The notes: generated from the letters alone by a model not told the origin. Numbered from the stretch's first letter, positions 1 through 8,223 are shown. The stretch is DNA of 64,000 bases from Paenibacillus sp. OK003 (GCF_900109515.1 NZ_FOBD01000003.1:372001-436000), one strand, 5' to 3'. Made by a program: numbers and translations.

Positions 1-578
1 AAGTCTACTGTAGGAAAAATCCGCAGCTCCCGTTTGGTCACACGCAACAGCTCAAGGATCGTCTGTAGATGGAATTCGGCATTCAGGCGATCTGCATACG
101 TAAACAGGAAATGCGCAGACAATGTCAGATCGAATTGTTCATCGGTAAAAGGTAACTCCGGCAGTACAGAAGCCACATAACGGTCAGGAAAACGTCTCAT
201 ATCCGCTACACAGTCTGTGATTGCACGTCTACGTTCTTCTTTCAAGCCTTGAATAGAACCGAAATCATCCCATCTATATTTGTCTTGTACTTGTTCCATT
301 TGTTTCATCGTATGTTCAATATCCTGAAGTCCCTTCACTTCCAGTTGGCTGATCTCATGTTCATAGGCGATATCCGCTGCCATGGGATCTGCACCCCACT
401 CTCGCGCATGGCTACTGAATGAACAAGCCCCACCCGGACAATCGAGAATGGACTTACCTTTAATTTCTTCCACGGTCAGGTTGAACATCTTCATATATTC
501 CTCGAAGGTTCGCCCGATAAAAATAATCTGTGCCAACTTCAGGCCGGCTACTCTGCTCTTCTGCTCATCTCTGCTCAT
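1..578 (-). CDS. Class I SAM-dependent methyltransferase, 3' end outside window
   Basis: This partial gene reads leftward off the window edge, and 192 codons are visible from an ATG at 578. Reading by eye gives MSRDEQKSRVAGLKLAQIIF at the N-terminus. A glycine-rich loop, SILDCPGGACSFSSHA, at about residues 46-61 fits SAM-binding motif I of class I methyltransferases. An acidic stretch (ADIAYEHE) follows as motif II. A later FDLTLSAHFLFTY segment resembles the motif found after strand 4. The gene starts 24 bases after the stop of the upstream oxidoreductase, so the two are probably co-transcribed. A purine-rich GGAAAGTGAG lies upstream but is a weak ribosome binding site. Substrate is unknown. 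The family call is fairly safe and the specific function is not. Confidence 0.75.
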   Translation of the reverse strand, partial: MSRDEQKSRVAGLKLAQIIFIGRTFEEYMKMFNLTVEEIKGKSILDCPGGACSFSSHAREWGADPMAADIAYEHEISQLEVKGLQDIEHTMKQMEQVQDKYRWDDFGSIQGLKEERRRAITDCVADMRRFPDRYVASVLPELPFTDEQFDLTLSAHFLFTYADRLNAEFHLQTILELLRVTKRELRIFPTVD

Positions 579-602
579 CTCGTCTCAGCTCACTTTCCAG
601 AA

Positions 603-1583
603 TTAATCATTAGGAAAAACAAGACCAATCTGCTGCCGGATCTGATCCATCACCTGCATGGTAACGTAGGAACGTTCATACGTGTTCATATCCGATTCCT
701 TTTTGCCCTGCTGAATCAGATTGACAAACTCCTCCACCTCATAATACATCGACGGGTAAATTTGCTCGGCAGTGAGTTTTTCCACCGTACCATTATTGTA
801 GCGTATCTCCGCATGTTCCGGTGAACCAATTTTGTCAATGAGGATGCTGCCGCGTTCGCCCATAATTTCACTTGGAACGTGAGAATTGGAGATTTTGGAG
901 TACGTCACTACCGCTTCCATCTCATCATAATTCAGAATCACACTGCCTTGTCCATCTACCCCTGATTCCAGCATCAATGCCTGGGACTGAACTTGTTTAG
1001 GCTCGCCAAACAGCGTAATCAATGGATAGAGACAATACACACCAAGATCCATTAACGCTCCATTAGCAAGATCGGGTTTGAACGCATTCAGGACGATTCC
1101 TTCCTTATACTTGTCGTACCGGGAAGAGTACTGGCAATAACTCGCCACATATTTACGTACCGGGCCAATTTTATGTAGGTGAGATTGTACCATTTTGAAC
1201 GAGGGAACAAGGGTCGATTTCATGGCCTCCATGAGCAGAACTCCATGTTCTTGCGCTGTATCAATCATACGACGAACCTCTGCTCCATTGGCGGCCAAAG
1301 GCTTCTCGCACAGTACATGTTTGCCGTTTCTCAGAAACAACTCTGCCTGCTCCGCATGAAAGGTATTCGGTGTAGCAATGTACACGGCATCAAGACCATC
1401 ACTCGTCGCCATCTCTTCCAGGTTGGTGAATCGAAGTGCAGCCTGATATTGATCTGCAAATGCATTCGCTTTATCTTCAATTCTTGAGTACACGGCGGTC
1501 AATTCGAATCCTTCGACTTGTGCAGCGGCCTCAAGAAGCCTCTCTGTAATCCAGTTGGTACCTACCACGCCAAAACGAACCAT
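603..1583 (-). CDS. Gfo/Idh/MocA family NAD(P)-dependent oxidoreductase
   Basis: This is a 326-residue protein of the usual length for the family. The N-terminal Rossmann fold starts directly with VRFGVVGTNWITERL. The family motif EKPLAAN is near residue 95, and the C-terminal half is the alpha/beta substrate domain. Members oxidise or reduce sugars, inositols or related polyols with NAD(P)(H). The active-site Lys of the EKP motif is present. It is transcribed leftward and followed closely by a methyltransferase gene. Upstream it is divergent from adaA across about 160 bp. The specific substrate cannot be deduced. It is similar in type to, but not a duplicate of, the two other oxidoreductases at 3247 and 5299. 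Confidence 0.85.
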   Translation of the reverse strand: MVRFGVVGTNWITERLLEAAAQVEGFELTAVYSRIEDKANAFADQYQAALRFTNLEEMATSDGLDAVYIATPNTFHAEQAELFLRNGKHVLCEKPLAANGAEVRRMIDTAQEHGVLLMEAMKSTLVPSFKMVQSHLHKIGPVRKYVASYCQYSSRYDKYKEGIVLNAFKPDLANGALMDLGVYCLYPLITLFGEPKQVQSQALMLESGVDGQGSVILNYDEMEAVVTYSKISNSHVPSEIMGERGSILIDKIGSPEHAEIRYNNGTVEKLTAEQIYPSMYYEVEEFVNLIQQGKKESDMNTYERSYVTMQVMDQIRQQIGLVFPND

Positions 1584-1741
1584 TCAATCTACCTCTTTCG
1601 TAAATAAATTTCACAATTAAACAGCTTGCCATCCTGTACATTGTAGCCTATATTTCAACCAGATTGAAGGGATGTCCATTTCCAACATATTGATATCTTG
1701 CTTTTTTGTTTGAAACTTCGTCGATCTCCATAAATCAGGGG

Positions 1742-1766
1742 TATAATGAGACTTGAGGTGATTCTT
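1742..1766 (+). promoter_or_regulatory. Possible -10 box and ribosome binding site of adaA
   Basis: A perfect TATAAT at 1742-1747 overlaps the first in-frame ATG (1746). If it is a working -10 element, transcription would begin near 1753 and that ATG would not be in the message. A GAGGTG at 1755-1760 then sits 6 nt before an in-frame TTG at 1767. No good -35 box is seen 17 bp upstream, which would suit an activator-dependent promoter such as those controlled by methylated Ada. The alternative is the ATG at 1746, preceded by AGGGG with a 4 nt gap. Confidence 0.45.
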
Positions 1767-2354
1767 TTGGAAAGTCACAACCCCGATCAAACAGATTCAG
1801 TTCCTATAGATGACAAACGGTGGAATGCCATTATCCACAACGATAGCAACTTTGATGGTAAATTCTATTACGGTGTCAAAACAACAGGCATCTTTTGCCG
1901 ACCTTCTTGCAAGTCGAAAGCACCCAAATATGAGAATGTCTCTATATTTAACAATCCTGAAGAAGCTTTGGCGCGACATTTCCGTCCATGCAAACGGTGC
2001 AAGCCAACAGGTGAGCGAGTCCCCGATCAGGAATGGATTTCCGTTGTAACAGACTATATTGAATCTCATTTTGCTGAGCCCCTTACACTAGATATTCTCG
2101 CAAATGTGAGTCACGGGAGTCCGTATCATCTGCATCGGGTGTTCAAACGGATTACCGGCCTAACTCCGGTGGAGTATATTCAGGAAAAAAGAGTCACTGC
2201 AGCCCGGAAATTGCTTGAAAGCACCCGGCTTACCGTCACAGATATCGGTCGACAGGTTGGCATAGCCAATCCGGCGTATTTTATTACTGTATTTCGAAAA
2301 CATACAGGATGCACACCTGCCAATTATCGTGAACAAAGGCGTGATCAATTATGA
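1746..2354 (+). CDS. adaA: AdaA-type methylphosphotriester methyltransferase / AraC-family activator
   Basis: This 202-residue protein has an N-terminal Ada zinc domain and a C-terminal AraC-type helix-turn-helix. The four zinc cysteines are visible as FCRPSC (residues 51 and 55) and PCKRC (82 and 85). By family knowledge the first accepts a methyl group from DNA methylphosphotriesters, which turns the protein into an activator of the alkylation-damage response. The two HTH motifs of AraC proteins cover about residues 100-200. Length matches B. subtilis AdaA, which likewise lacks the O6-methylguanine methyltransferase domain. The stop overlaps the start of the radical SAM gene by 4 nt (ATGA), so they are coupled. 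The start is uncertain: ATG 1746, or TTG 1767 with a better-placed ribosome binding site. Confidence 0.9.
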   Translation: MRLEVILLESHNPDQTDSVPIDDKRWNAIIHNDSNFDGKFYYGVKTTGIFCRPSCKSKAPKYENVSIFNNPEEALARHFRPCKRCKPTGERVPDQEWISVVTDYIESHFAEPLTLDILANVSHGSPYHLHRVFKRITGLTPVEYIQEKRVTAARKLLESTRLTVTDIGRQVGIANPAYFITVFRKHTGCTPANYREQRRDQL

Positions 2355-3169
2355 AGACCAGCTTGGTATACAAAGTACCCAAAACGTTGCTGAACAAAGG
2401 AACTGGGTTCCTTAATGGTTATACGCATACGCTGAATCCATACACAGGCTGCGCCTTTGGCTGTTCCTACTGTTATGTAAGGCAAATGCCCGTATCTTTA
2501 TTTCGCAAAGAGCCATGGGGCAGCTGGGTTGATGTGAAACAGGAAGCCGCCAATGTGTTTGCCAAGGAGCTGAAGCGTGCGAAATCGAAAGGTAAAGTCA
2601 CTATTTTTATGTCATCCAGTACAGACCCGTATCAGCCCGTTGAATATAAGGAGCAAATCACGCGGTCTTTGCTAGAAGTCATGGCTGAGCATCCACCCGA
2701 TTTTATATTGGTTCAAACCCGAAGTCCATTGGTGACCCGAGATATCGATCTGCTGCAAAAGTTGGGTGACCGGGTCCGGGTTAGCATGACCGTGGAAACG
2801 GATCTGGATGATATCCGCAAGCAGTTCAGTCCTTCAGCTCCGCCAATCTCGGGCAGATTGCGTGCCCTGGAACAACTGCGAGATGCCGGTATCCCCACAC
2901 AGGCTGCTATTGCGCCAGTATTGCCCAGCAGTGAAAGCTTTGCAGCCATTCTGAGGCCGCTTGTTGATCGTATATGCGTTGATGATTACTTTATGGGAGA
3001 TGGCAGTGAGGGCAAGCGAACCCGGAGACTTGGCATGAAGCCACTTTACGAACAAGTGGGCAAGGAAGATTGGTTCAGTCCTGAAGCATACAAAATGGTA
3101 GTCGAGCGAATGAAGGCGCATTTTGAGGAAGATGAAATTTGGATTAGCCAAGCCGGATTTGAACCCTGA
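2351..3169 (+). CDS. SPL-family radical SAM protein
   Basis: This 272-residue protein carries a cysteine motif, GCAFGCSYC (Cys34, Cys38, Cys41), that binds the radical SAM 4Fe-4S cluster with spacing CxxxCxxC. It is followed by a TDPYQPVE segment typical of the spore-photoproduct-lyase-like (SPL/Rv2578c) subgroup. Real spore photoproduct lyase is longer (about 340 residues) and repairs thymine dimers in spore DNA. This shorter subgroup has no settled substrate. The gene overlaps adaA by 4 nt, so it is expected to be induced with it, which suggests a role in nucleic acid damage. A strong bidirectional terminator follows. The family is safe; the DNA-repair role is inference from context. Confidence 0.85.
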   Translation: MKTSLVYKVPKTLLNKGTGFLNGYTHTLNPYTGCAFGCSYCYVRQMPVSLFRKEPWGSWVDVKQEAANVFAKELKRAKSKGKVTIFMSSSTDPYQPVEYKEQITRSLLEVMAEHPPDFILVQTRSPLVTRDIDLLQKLGDRVRVSMTVETDLDDIRKQFSPSAPPISGRLRALEQLRDAGIPTQAAIAPVLPSSESFAAILRPLVDRICVDDYFMGDGSEGKRTRRLGMKPLYEQVGKEDWFSPEAYKMVVERMKAHFEEDEIWISQAGFEP

Positions 3170-3192
3170 TTATGCCTTGATATAAAATGAAA

Positions 3193-3229
3193 ATAGCCCT
3201 GCTTCCCTCGTATCGGGAGTCAGGGCTAT
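3193..3229. terminator. Bidirectional terminator between convergent genes
   Basis: ATAGCCCTG at 3193-3201 pairs with CAGGGCTAT at 3221-3229, and CTTCCC/GGGAGT extends the stem. A-rich sequence on the left and a T-bearing flank on the right allow use in both directions. It separates the radical SAM gene (+) from the oxidoreductase gene (-). Confidence 0.8.
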
Positions 3230-3246
3230 AGTTCTAGCTTAATCGA

Positions 3247-4353
3247 TTATTGATCAAGTGTGTAAAGTGGAAGATCTGCCGGCAGTGCAGCTGGGCGCTG
3301 ACATGTGCTGTCCATTTTATAGAAATTCTGCTCATCCGAAGAATCATGGAACGCCCACATCGCTTCAAGCACATGGTAAGCCAGCTCTCCACTTGCTCGA
3401 TGAGCACGTCCGCTAGCCACTGCATAAGCCATATCCGCAACACCGATGCCACGTGTATTTTCCTGATATCCTGGAAGAAGAGGCACCTCAGTCCACTCCT
3501 GATCACCCATCAACCGGTAACGAACCGGACCGCCGAATGTGTTTGGATCAGGAACCTGTAGGGTTCCATGGGTGCCGTATACTTCAATCGGTGGCAATAC
3601 ACTTCCGCCAAATACGTCAAAACTCGTAATCAGCGTGCCGATAGCTCCCTGCTCAAATTGCAGCAATCCCGCTACATGCGTCGGAATTTCAACAGGGATG
3701 CTCTGACCCCGCTTTTTCTCACTCGTGATCGTCCGCTGCTCCATCGCTTTGCCCGTCATGCCAGCAATGGACTTGATTGGCCCAAGTAATTGTACTAGCG
3801 CAGTCAGGTAGTAAGGCCCCATATCAAACATCGGCCCACCACCGGCTGCATAGTAGAACTCCGGATCGGGATGCCAGTGCTCATGCCCACGGCTCATCAT
3901 AAATGCAGTGGCTGCCACAGGTTTGCCAATGACACCATCCTCTACCACTTTGAGTGCAGTCTGTATGCCTGAACCAAAGAACGTCTCTGGCGCACAGCCT
4001 ACCAGCAGACCTTTGCGTTTGGCCGTTTCCAGAACCGTCTGACCTTCTTCGCGTGTAACGGCGAGTGGTTTTTCCACATATACATGTTTTCCTGCTTCGA
4101 GCGCTCTCAAGCATACATCCGCATGAACGGCAGGGATCGTCAGATTGATAATCAGGTCGATCTCAGGGTCTGCCAAAATTTCATCTACCGTATATACGTT
4201 AGGAACAGAATAAGCAGCTGCCTGTTCCTCTGCTCTGTTCCGGTCAAGATCCGCAACCGCAACAAGATCGAGCACCTCAAATCGGTGACAGTTCTCCATA
4301 TAAATACCGCTGATTTTACCGCAGCCAATAATTCCTACTTTCATTGTTTTCAT
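3247..4353 (-). CDS. Gfo/Idh/MocA family oxidoreductase
   Basis: A 368-residue protein with the Rossmann nucleotide-binding start VGIIGCGKISGIYMENC and the family motif VEKPLAVT near residue 95. The C-terminal domain carries the GGGPMFDMGPYYLTAL segment common in sugar dehydrogenases of this family, where D and Y/H residues contact the substrate. It is the last gene of a leftward group: lacI, oxidoreductase (5299), ThuA-like protein, then this one. ThuA and Gfo/Idh/MocA genes often pair in disaccharide or sugar-acid use (as in trehalose 3-keto metabolism of rhizobia), so this enzyme probably works on a sugar or its oxidised form. Substrate unresolved. Confidence 0.85.
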   Translation of the reverse strand: MKTMKVGIIGCGKISGIYMENCHRFEVLDLVAVADLDRNRAEEQAAAYSVPNVYTVDEILADPEIDLIINLTIPAVHADVCLRALEAGKHVYVEKPLAVTREEGQTVLETAKRKGLLVGCAPETFFGSGIQTALKVVEDGVIGKPVAATAFMMSRGHEHWHPDPEFYYAAGGGPMFDMGPYYLTALVQLLGPIKSIAGMTGKAMEQRTITSEKKRGQSIPVEIPTHVAGLLQFEQGAIGTLITSFDVFGGSVLPPIEVYGTHGTLQVPDPNTFGGPVRYRLMGDQEWTEVPLLPGYQENTRGIGVADMAYAVASGRAHRASGELAYHVLEAMWAFHDSSDEQNFYKMDSTCQRPAALPADLPLYTLDQ

Positions 4354-4467
4354 GCTTGGACTCCCTTTCTGTTCCCACTGGATATAGCGCTTCCAAAATA
4401 ACTCTAGATGGCTGTGATGTGGGTCAATATATTTATCTCAGGCGGATGTGAATTAGATTGAATTTAA

Positions 4468-5196
4468 TTAGTGACTTTGGTTATCAGCCATTCCTGTGTA
4501 CACTTCAGTCACTGCGTCCTTGCGGCTTTGCGCAAGAGCTTTGCCTGCGGCAGTCCATTTGAAACCACTACGCATCATTTCAGTAACTTGTTTCATCTCC
4601 ACGATATCTGCATGATGTCCGAGCGAATTGTAGAACACACGGCCTGCACCCCAGCGTTTGGTCCAAACGACTGGCATATCTACTGGGCCGTTCGCTGCAT
4701 GCGGACCGTTAACAATGGGGAAACGTGTTGTTGCCAGCACTTCCACAGCAGGGTCCACGTGCAGGTAGTACTGTTCACTTTTTACCTGGAAATCTTCAAT
4801 ATGATCCAAGAGCGGACTGGAACCACGCTTCATATTTACCGTGTACTCCACGCCGTCGTTCCCCGGATGTGCAACCCACTGTCCACCCGTCATGAACTGC
4901 CAGTCGACGTTGTTGCGGAACGCATCACACATCCCGCCATGAAGACCCGCAAGACCCACGCCGCTCTGAACTGCCGCAGATACATTGTTGACCAGTTCCT
5001 GTTCAATCTGCCCCATCGTCCACAACGGAACGATCAGATCCAAACCCAACAGTTTCTCTGCATCCGCATATGCTTCCAGTGTATCTGAGACTTCAACCTC
5101 AAATTGTTCTTCCTTCAAAATGCGTTCAAAAATCGCTGCTACCTGCTCTGGTTCATGTCCATCCCAGCCGCCCCATACGATTAGTGCTTTGCTCAT
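4468..5196 (-). CDS. ThuA-like domain protein (trehalose utilisation family)
   Basis: A 242-residue protein starting MSKALIVWGGWDGHEPEQVA. The GGW-GH start, the GLAGLHGG loop near residue 90 and the GGQWVAHPG motif near 107 are features of the ThuA family, which has a class I glutamine-amidotransferase-like fold without a proven catalytic triad. The rhizobial homologue acts in trehalose catabolism beside an oxidoreductase. Here it sits between two Gfo/Idh/MocA genes in the same orientation, so a joint sugar pathway is likely. The start may be ATG 5196 or GTG 5199; neither has a strong ribosome binding site. It has no signal peptide, so it should be cytoplasmic. Confidence 0.85.
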   Translation of the reverse strand: MSKALIVWGGWDGHEPEQVAAIFERILKEEQFEVEVSDTLEAYADAEKLLGLDLIVPLWTMGQIEQELVNNVSAAVQSGVGLAGLHGGMCDAFRNNVDWQFMTGGQWVAHPGNDGVEYTVNMKRGSSPLLDHIEDFQVKSEQYYLHVDPAVEVLATTRFPIVNGPHAANGPVDMPVVWTKRWGAGRVFYNSLGHHADIVEMKQVTEMMRSGFKWTAAGKALAQSRKDAVTEVYTGMADNQSH

Positions 5197-5298
5197 CACC
5201 CATCACTCGCTTTCCGGAAGTTAAGTTATTGTCAATTATTTATTTCAAAAGCGTGCCAACATGATGTCCACTTCGCAATTCAGTGAGTGGTTCAATGC

Positions 5299-6477
5299 TT
5301 ACATTTCTTCTAGCGACACCCAGCGGCGCTCTGTAACGGAACGTTCAACGGCTTCCAATACCGCTTGACAGGCAACGCCATCATGGAAACTTGGCTCAGG
5401 CTGCCGTCCTTCGGAGATCGCGGTCACCATTTCCAGCATTTCATGTGTGAACGTATGCTCGAATCCAATCGTATGTCCCGCAGGCCACCACGCCTCAGCA
5501 TATTTGTGTGCGGGATCGGTCGCCAGAACACGGCGGAAGCCCTGTACATCTTCATCGTCCTTCGTAAAATACACTTCCAGTTCATTCATCCGTTCAAAAT
5601 CAAACCTTACGCTGCCGAGACTGCCGTTGATCTCAAACGAGTTGGTACTGCGATGACCTGCTGCAAAGCGTGTAGCCTCGAAGCTTCCGAGTGCACCATC
5701 TGCAAATCGTGCCAGGAACAACGTGGCATCATCTACCGTTACTTCGCCCTTCGGAGCATCTGCGTTCGAACTGCCTTTGGCACTAAGTCCGGTCATTTCC
5801 GAAGCCAGCGGCCGCTCTTTAATGAACGTTTCGCTCATCCCGATCACTTCCTTGAATTCACCCACCAGGAAACGTGCCAAATCAATTAGGTGTGCGCCAA
5901 GATCGCCATGTGAGCCGGAACCGGCTACTTCCTTTTGCAGACGCCACACCAGCGGGAACGATGGGTCCATAATCCAATCCTGAAGGAAAAACGCACGGAA
6001 ATGATAGATTTTGCCCAGACGTCCGCTTTCCACCAATTCTTTAGCCAGCTGTACAGCCGGAGAGAAACGGTAGTTGAATCCGACCATGTGTGCAACCCCT
6101 GCTTCTTCCGCAGCCTGGAGCATTTCACGCGAATCAGCGAGCGACAGTGCCAGCGGTTTTTCACAGAACAGATGTTTACCTTGACGAGCGGCTTCCAGTG
6201 CAATCTCCTTATGGGCATCACTTGGAGCGTTAATATCGATCAGATCGATGTCATCACGTCGCACCAGCTCGCGCCAATCCGTTACACTTTCAGACCAGCC
6301 GAACTGGCTGGCAGCCTCTTGAACACCCTGCTCGTTACGTCCGCAAATTACCGACATCTCGGGCTGCAGCGGGGCAGACGGGAAAAACATCGGCAGACTG
6401 CGATAAGCATTGCTGTGGGCTTTCCCCATAAATTTGTATCCAACCATTCCGACACGAAGACGATTTGACATGGTCAT
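5299..6477 (-). CDS. Gfo/Idh/MocA family oxidoreductase
   Basis: A 392-residue protein with Rossmann start LRVGMVGYKFMGKAHSNAYR and the motif CEKPLAL near residue 108. The GSGSHGDLGAHLIDLARFL stretch supplies the substrate-side His and Asp residues of the family. The GKAHSNAYR form is shared with inositol and glucose dehydrogenase-like members of the longer subgroup. It is the first enzyme gene after lacI in the leftward cluster, and the gap to lacI holds one copy of a structured repeat. A GGAGG-type site lies upstream of its ATG. Specific substrate unknown; it probably acts with the ThuA-like protein and the oxidoreductase at 3247. Confidence 0.85.
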   Translation of the reverse strand: MTMSNRLRVGMVGYKFMGKAHSNAYRSLPMFFPSAPLQPEMSVICGRNEQGVQEAASQFGWSESVTDWRELVRRDDIDLIDINAPSDAHKEIALEAARQGKHLFCEKPLALSLADSREMLQAAEEAGVAHMVGFNYRFSPAVQLAKELVESGRLGKIYHFRAFFLQDWIMDPSFPLVWRLQKEVAGSGSHGDLGAHLIDLARFLVGEFKEVIGMSETFIKERPLASEMTGLSAKGSSNADAPKGEVTVDDATLFLARFADGALGSFEATRFAAGHRSTNSFEINGSLGSVRFDFERMNELEVYFTKDDEDVQGFRRVLATDPAHKYAEAWWPAGHTIGFEHTFTHEMLEMVTAISEGRQPEPSFHDGVACQAVLEAVERSVTERRWVSLEEM

Positions 6478-6506
6478 TTCCTCCTTTGGAATAAAGCTAT
6501 ACAGGT

Positions 6507-6719
6507 TGAACTAAAGAGTATTTACACTTGCCACTCCGATAACAGAACAACCTTCCGATCGCTGTTACCCCCAGATTTTTTTGATATCCTTTTAGAAGGG
6601 AAAATCTGAGGATAAAGGCGAAGCGTATGCTTCCGATGCAGCTTTCTTTCAGAAAGCTTTTAGCTTCGCTTCTTCAGGTTTTTTCTGTCCTCTCCGTTCT
6701 CGTGTAAATGTTTAGTTCA
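6507..6719. repeat. Structured intergenic repeat, copy 1
   Basis: About 213 bp with imperfect inverted ends: TGAACTAAAGAGTATTTACAC on the left against GTGTAAATGTTTAGTTCA on the right. Weaker symmetry continues outwards (AGCTATA and TATAGC). Inside are a TAACAG/CTGTTA hairpin and a second hairpin made from CCCCAGATTTTTT and AAAATCTGAGG. It is clearly related along its length to copy 2 at 7958-8132, but carries about 40 bp more near its right side, with additional GAAGC/GCTTC pairing. It has no coding capacity. It resembles a MITE-like or extended-palindrome element. Confidence 0.85.
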
Positions 6720-6736
6720 TTCTATATAGCCATGTA

Positions 6737-7783
6737 TTAATTACGTATTGAAGAAGCACGGATGATCAGTTCCGTAGGCAATAACTGCCGTGCAGTTTCT
6801 GCGGGGAGTTCGGTATTCACTGATGAAGCTGCTGCCCCCAATGATGCATGAATAAGCTTGGATGCAGCCAATTCACCCATTTCATAAAAGGGAACCCTGA
6901 CGCTGCTCAGCGGCGGAACCGCCATCTCGGCTGCATCGGAGTCATCGTAACCCACAAACGCGGGGAAATCCTGAACCTTGATCCCACGCTCACGTAAACC
7001 ATGCATAACACCGATCGCCATCCGATCATTCGCAGCAAATACAGCGTCAATCTCGTCAAGTCGGGCTGCGATGGTGGCAGCTGCCTCCACGCCGCTTCGC
7101 CTGCCGTAATTCCCCTCCAGCAAAAGGCTGGAGTCCAGTTCCATTCCCGCTTCATTCATTCCAATCTGGACACCCTGAAGCCGCTCCTGACTGTTGGAAT
7201 AACTATCCGGACCATTGAGAAAGGCAATATTCCGATAGCCCTGATCGGTAAGGTGACGGATTGCCTGCCTGCTGCCATCCACATGATCAGCATCCACTTC
7301 CATGAATGATTCGCCTGCAAAGTGCTGGCTCATAATGCAAAAGGGATGTCCTTCCTGCTGAAGCTGCTGAAAGGCAGCCAGTTCCCCATGATCATCTCGC
7401 GCGCCGAGAATGATGCAAGCATCCACTTTCTGACGGCGGAACAGATCCGTATAATTCATCACTTCACCCGGTGTCCTGAACATGACCAGCAGGTCCATGC
7501 CGTTGTCCCTGGCTTTGCTCCCAATGCCACTCAGCATTTCCGAGAAGAAATACGCCGAGAACAAGTGCGCCTTCGGAACATAGGGCAGCACCACGCCAAG
7601 GTTACCGCTTTTACTTCTCGCAAAGCTGCGGGCCAGTGCGCTGGGCACGTAACCCAACTGCTCGGAAGCTTCAATAACCTTGCGGCGGGTTTCCTCTTTA
7701 ATAGGACCAACGCCATTAAGAACTCGGGATACTGTAGCTTCCGAAACACCGGCAAGATCAGCCACTTCTTTACGGGATGCCAT
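6737..7783 (-). CDS. LacI/GalR family transcriptional regulator
   Basis: A 348-residue regulator. Residues 4-50 hold the LacI DNA-binding head (EVADLAGVSEATVSRVLNG), followed by the hinge helix with LARSFARSKSGN, then a periplasmic-binding-protein-like effector domain ending LPTELIIRASS. The start ATG at 7783 is chosen because AAGGAGGTGA sits just before it; an upstream in-frame ATG overlaps that ribosome binding site. The regulator is followed by two oxidoreductases and a ThuA-like gene, which it probably controls in response to a sugar. A perfect 16-bp palindrome 63 bp upstream is a likely autoregulatory operator. Both sides of the gene carry copies of the same repeat. Confidence 0.9.
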   Translation of the reverse strand: MASRKEVADLAGVSEATVSRVLNGVGPIKEETRRKVIEASEQLGYVPSALARSFARSKSGNLGVVLPYVPKAHLFSAYFFSEMLSGIGSKARDNGMDLLVMFRTPGEVMNYTDLFRRQKVDACIILGARDDHGELAAFQQLQQEGHPFCIMSQHFAGESFMEVDADHVDGSRQAIRHLTDQGYRNIAFLNGPDSYSNSQERLQGVQIGMNEAGMELDSSLLLEGNYGRRSGVEAAATIAARLDEIDAVFAANDRMAIGVMHGLRERGIKVQDFPAFVGYDDSDAAEMAVPPLSSVRVPFYEMGELAASKLIHASLGAAASSVNTELPAETARQLLPTELIIRASSIRN

Positions 7784-7845
7784 GGATCTCACCTCCTTCA
7801 TGTTTCCTGAACACCTGCCAAACCGATGCAGTGTATCAAATAATT

Positions 7846-7861
7846 ATGTACGCGCGTACAT
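7846..7861. promoter_or_regulatory. Palindromic LacI-type operator candidate
   Basis: ATGTACGCGCGTACAT is a perfect 16-bp palindrome with a CG centre, the form usual for LacI-family operators. It lies 63 bp upstream of the lacI start. No second copy was noticed in front of the oxidoreductase genes, so direct evidence covers autoregulation only. Confidence 0.6.
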
Positions 7862-7900
7862 CTTCTCATGTGTTGTAACCGTTGTCAATGCTTTTAACAC

Positions 7901-7938
7901 AAAAAAAGGTGGGGATTTGTGTAAACAAATTCCCCACC
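7901..7938 (-). terminator. Rho-independent terminator downstream of glpX
   Basis: On the minus strand GGTGGGGAATTTG pairs with CAAATCCCCACC around a short loop, followed by seven T. It lies downstream of glpX, beyond repeat copy 2, and just before the lacI promoter region. Confidence 0.8.
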
Positions 7939-7957
7939 TCTTGAATACTATATAAAC

Positions 7958-8132
7958 TGAACCAAAGAACATTTACACTTGCAACTCCGATGACAGAACA
8001 ACCTTTCGATCGCTGTTATCCCCAGATTTTTTGAATTCCCGTTTTCAAAGGGAAAATCCGGGGATAAAGGCGAACGCTACGCTTCTTCAGGTTATTTCTG
8101 CCCTCTACGTTCTCGTGTAAATGTTTAGTTCA
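7958..8132. repeat. Structured intergenic repeat, copy 2
   Basis: About 175 bp related to copy 1 at 6507-6719. The ends are TGAACCAAAGAACATTTACAC and GTGTAAATGTTTAGTTCA, inverted relative to each other and extended by TATA-rich flanks. Internal arms GATAACAG/CTGTTATC and ATCCCC-GATTTT/AAAATC-GGGGAT form hairpins. It lies between glpX and its distal terminator, so it would be transcribed with glpX. Both copies are in the same orientation and flank lacI. Confidence 0.85.
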
Positions 8133-8223
8133 ATTTATATATTTTCTTGTAACTTGTCATATAGTACCTTCTGCTTTCACATGGGCTCATGTTGGGGCAG
8201 ACCAACTACAGTGCAGACCTATA

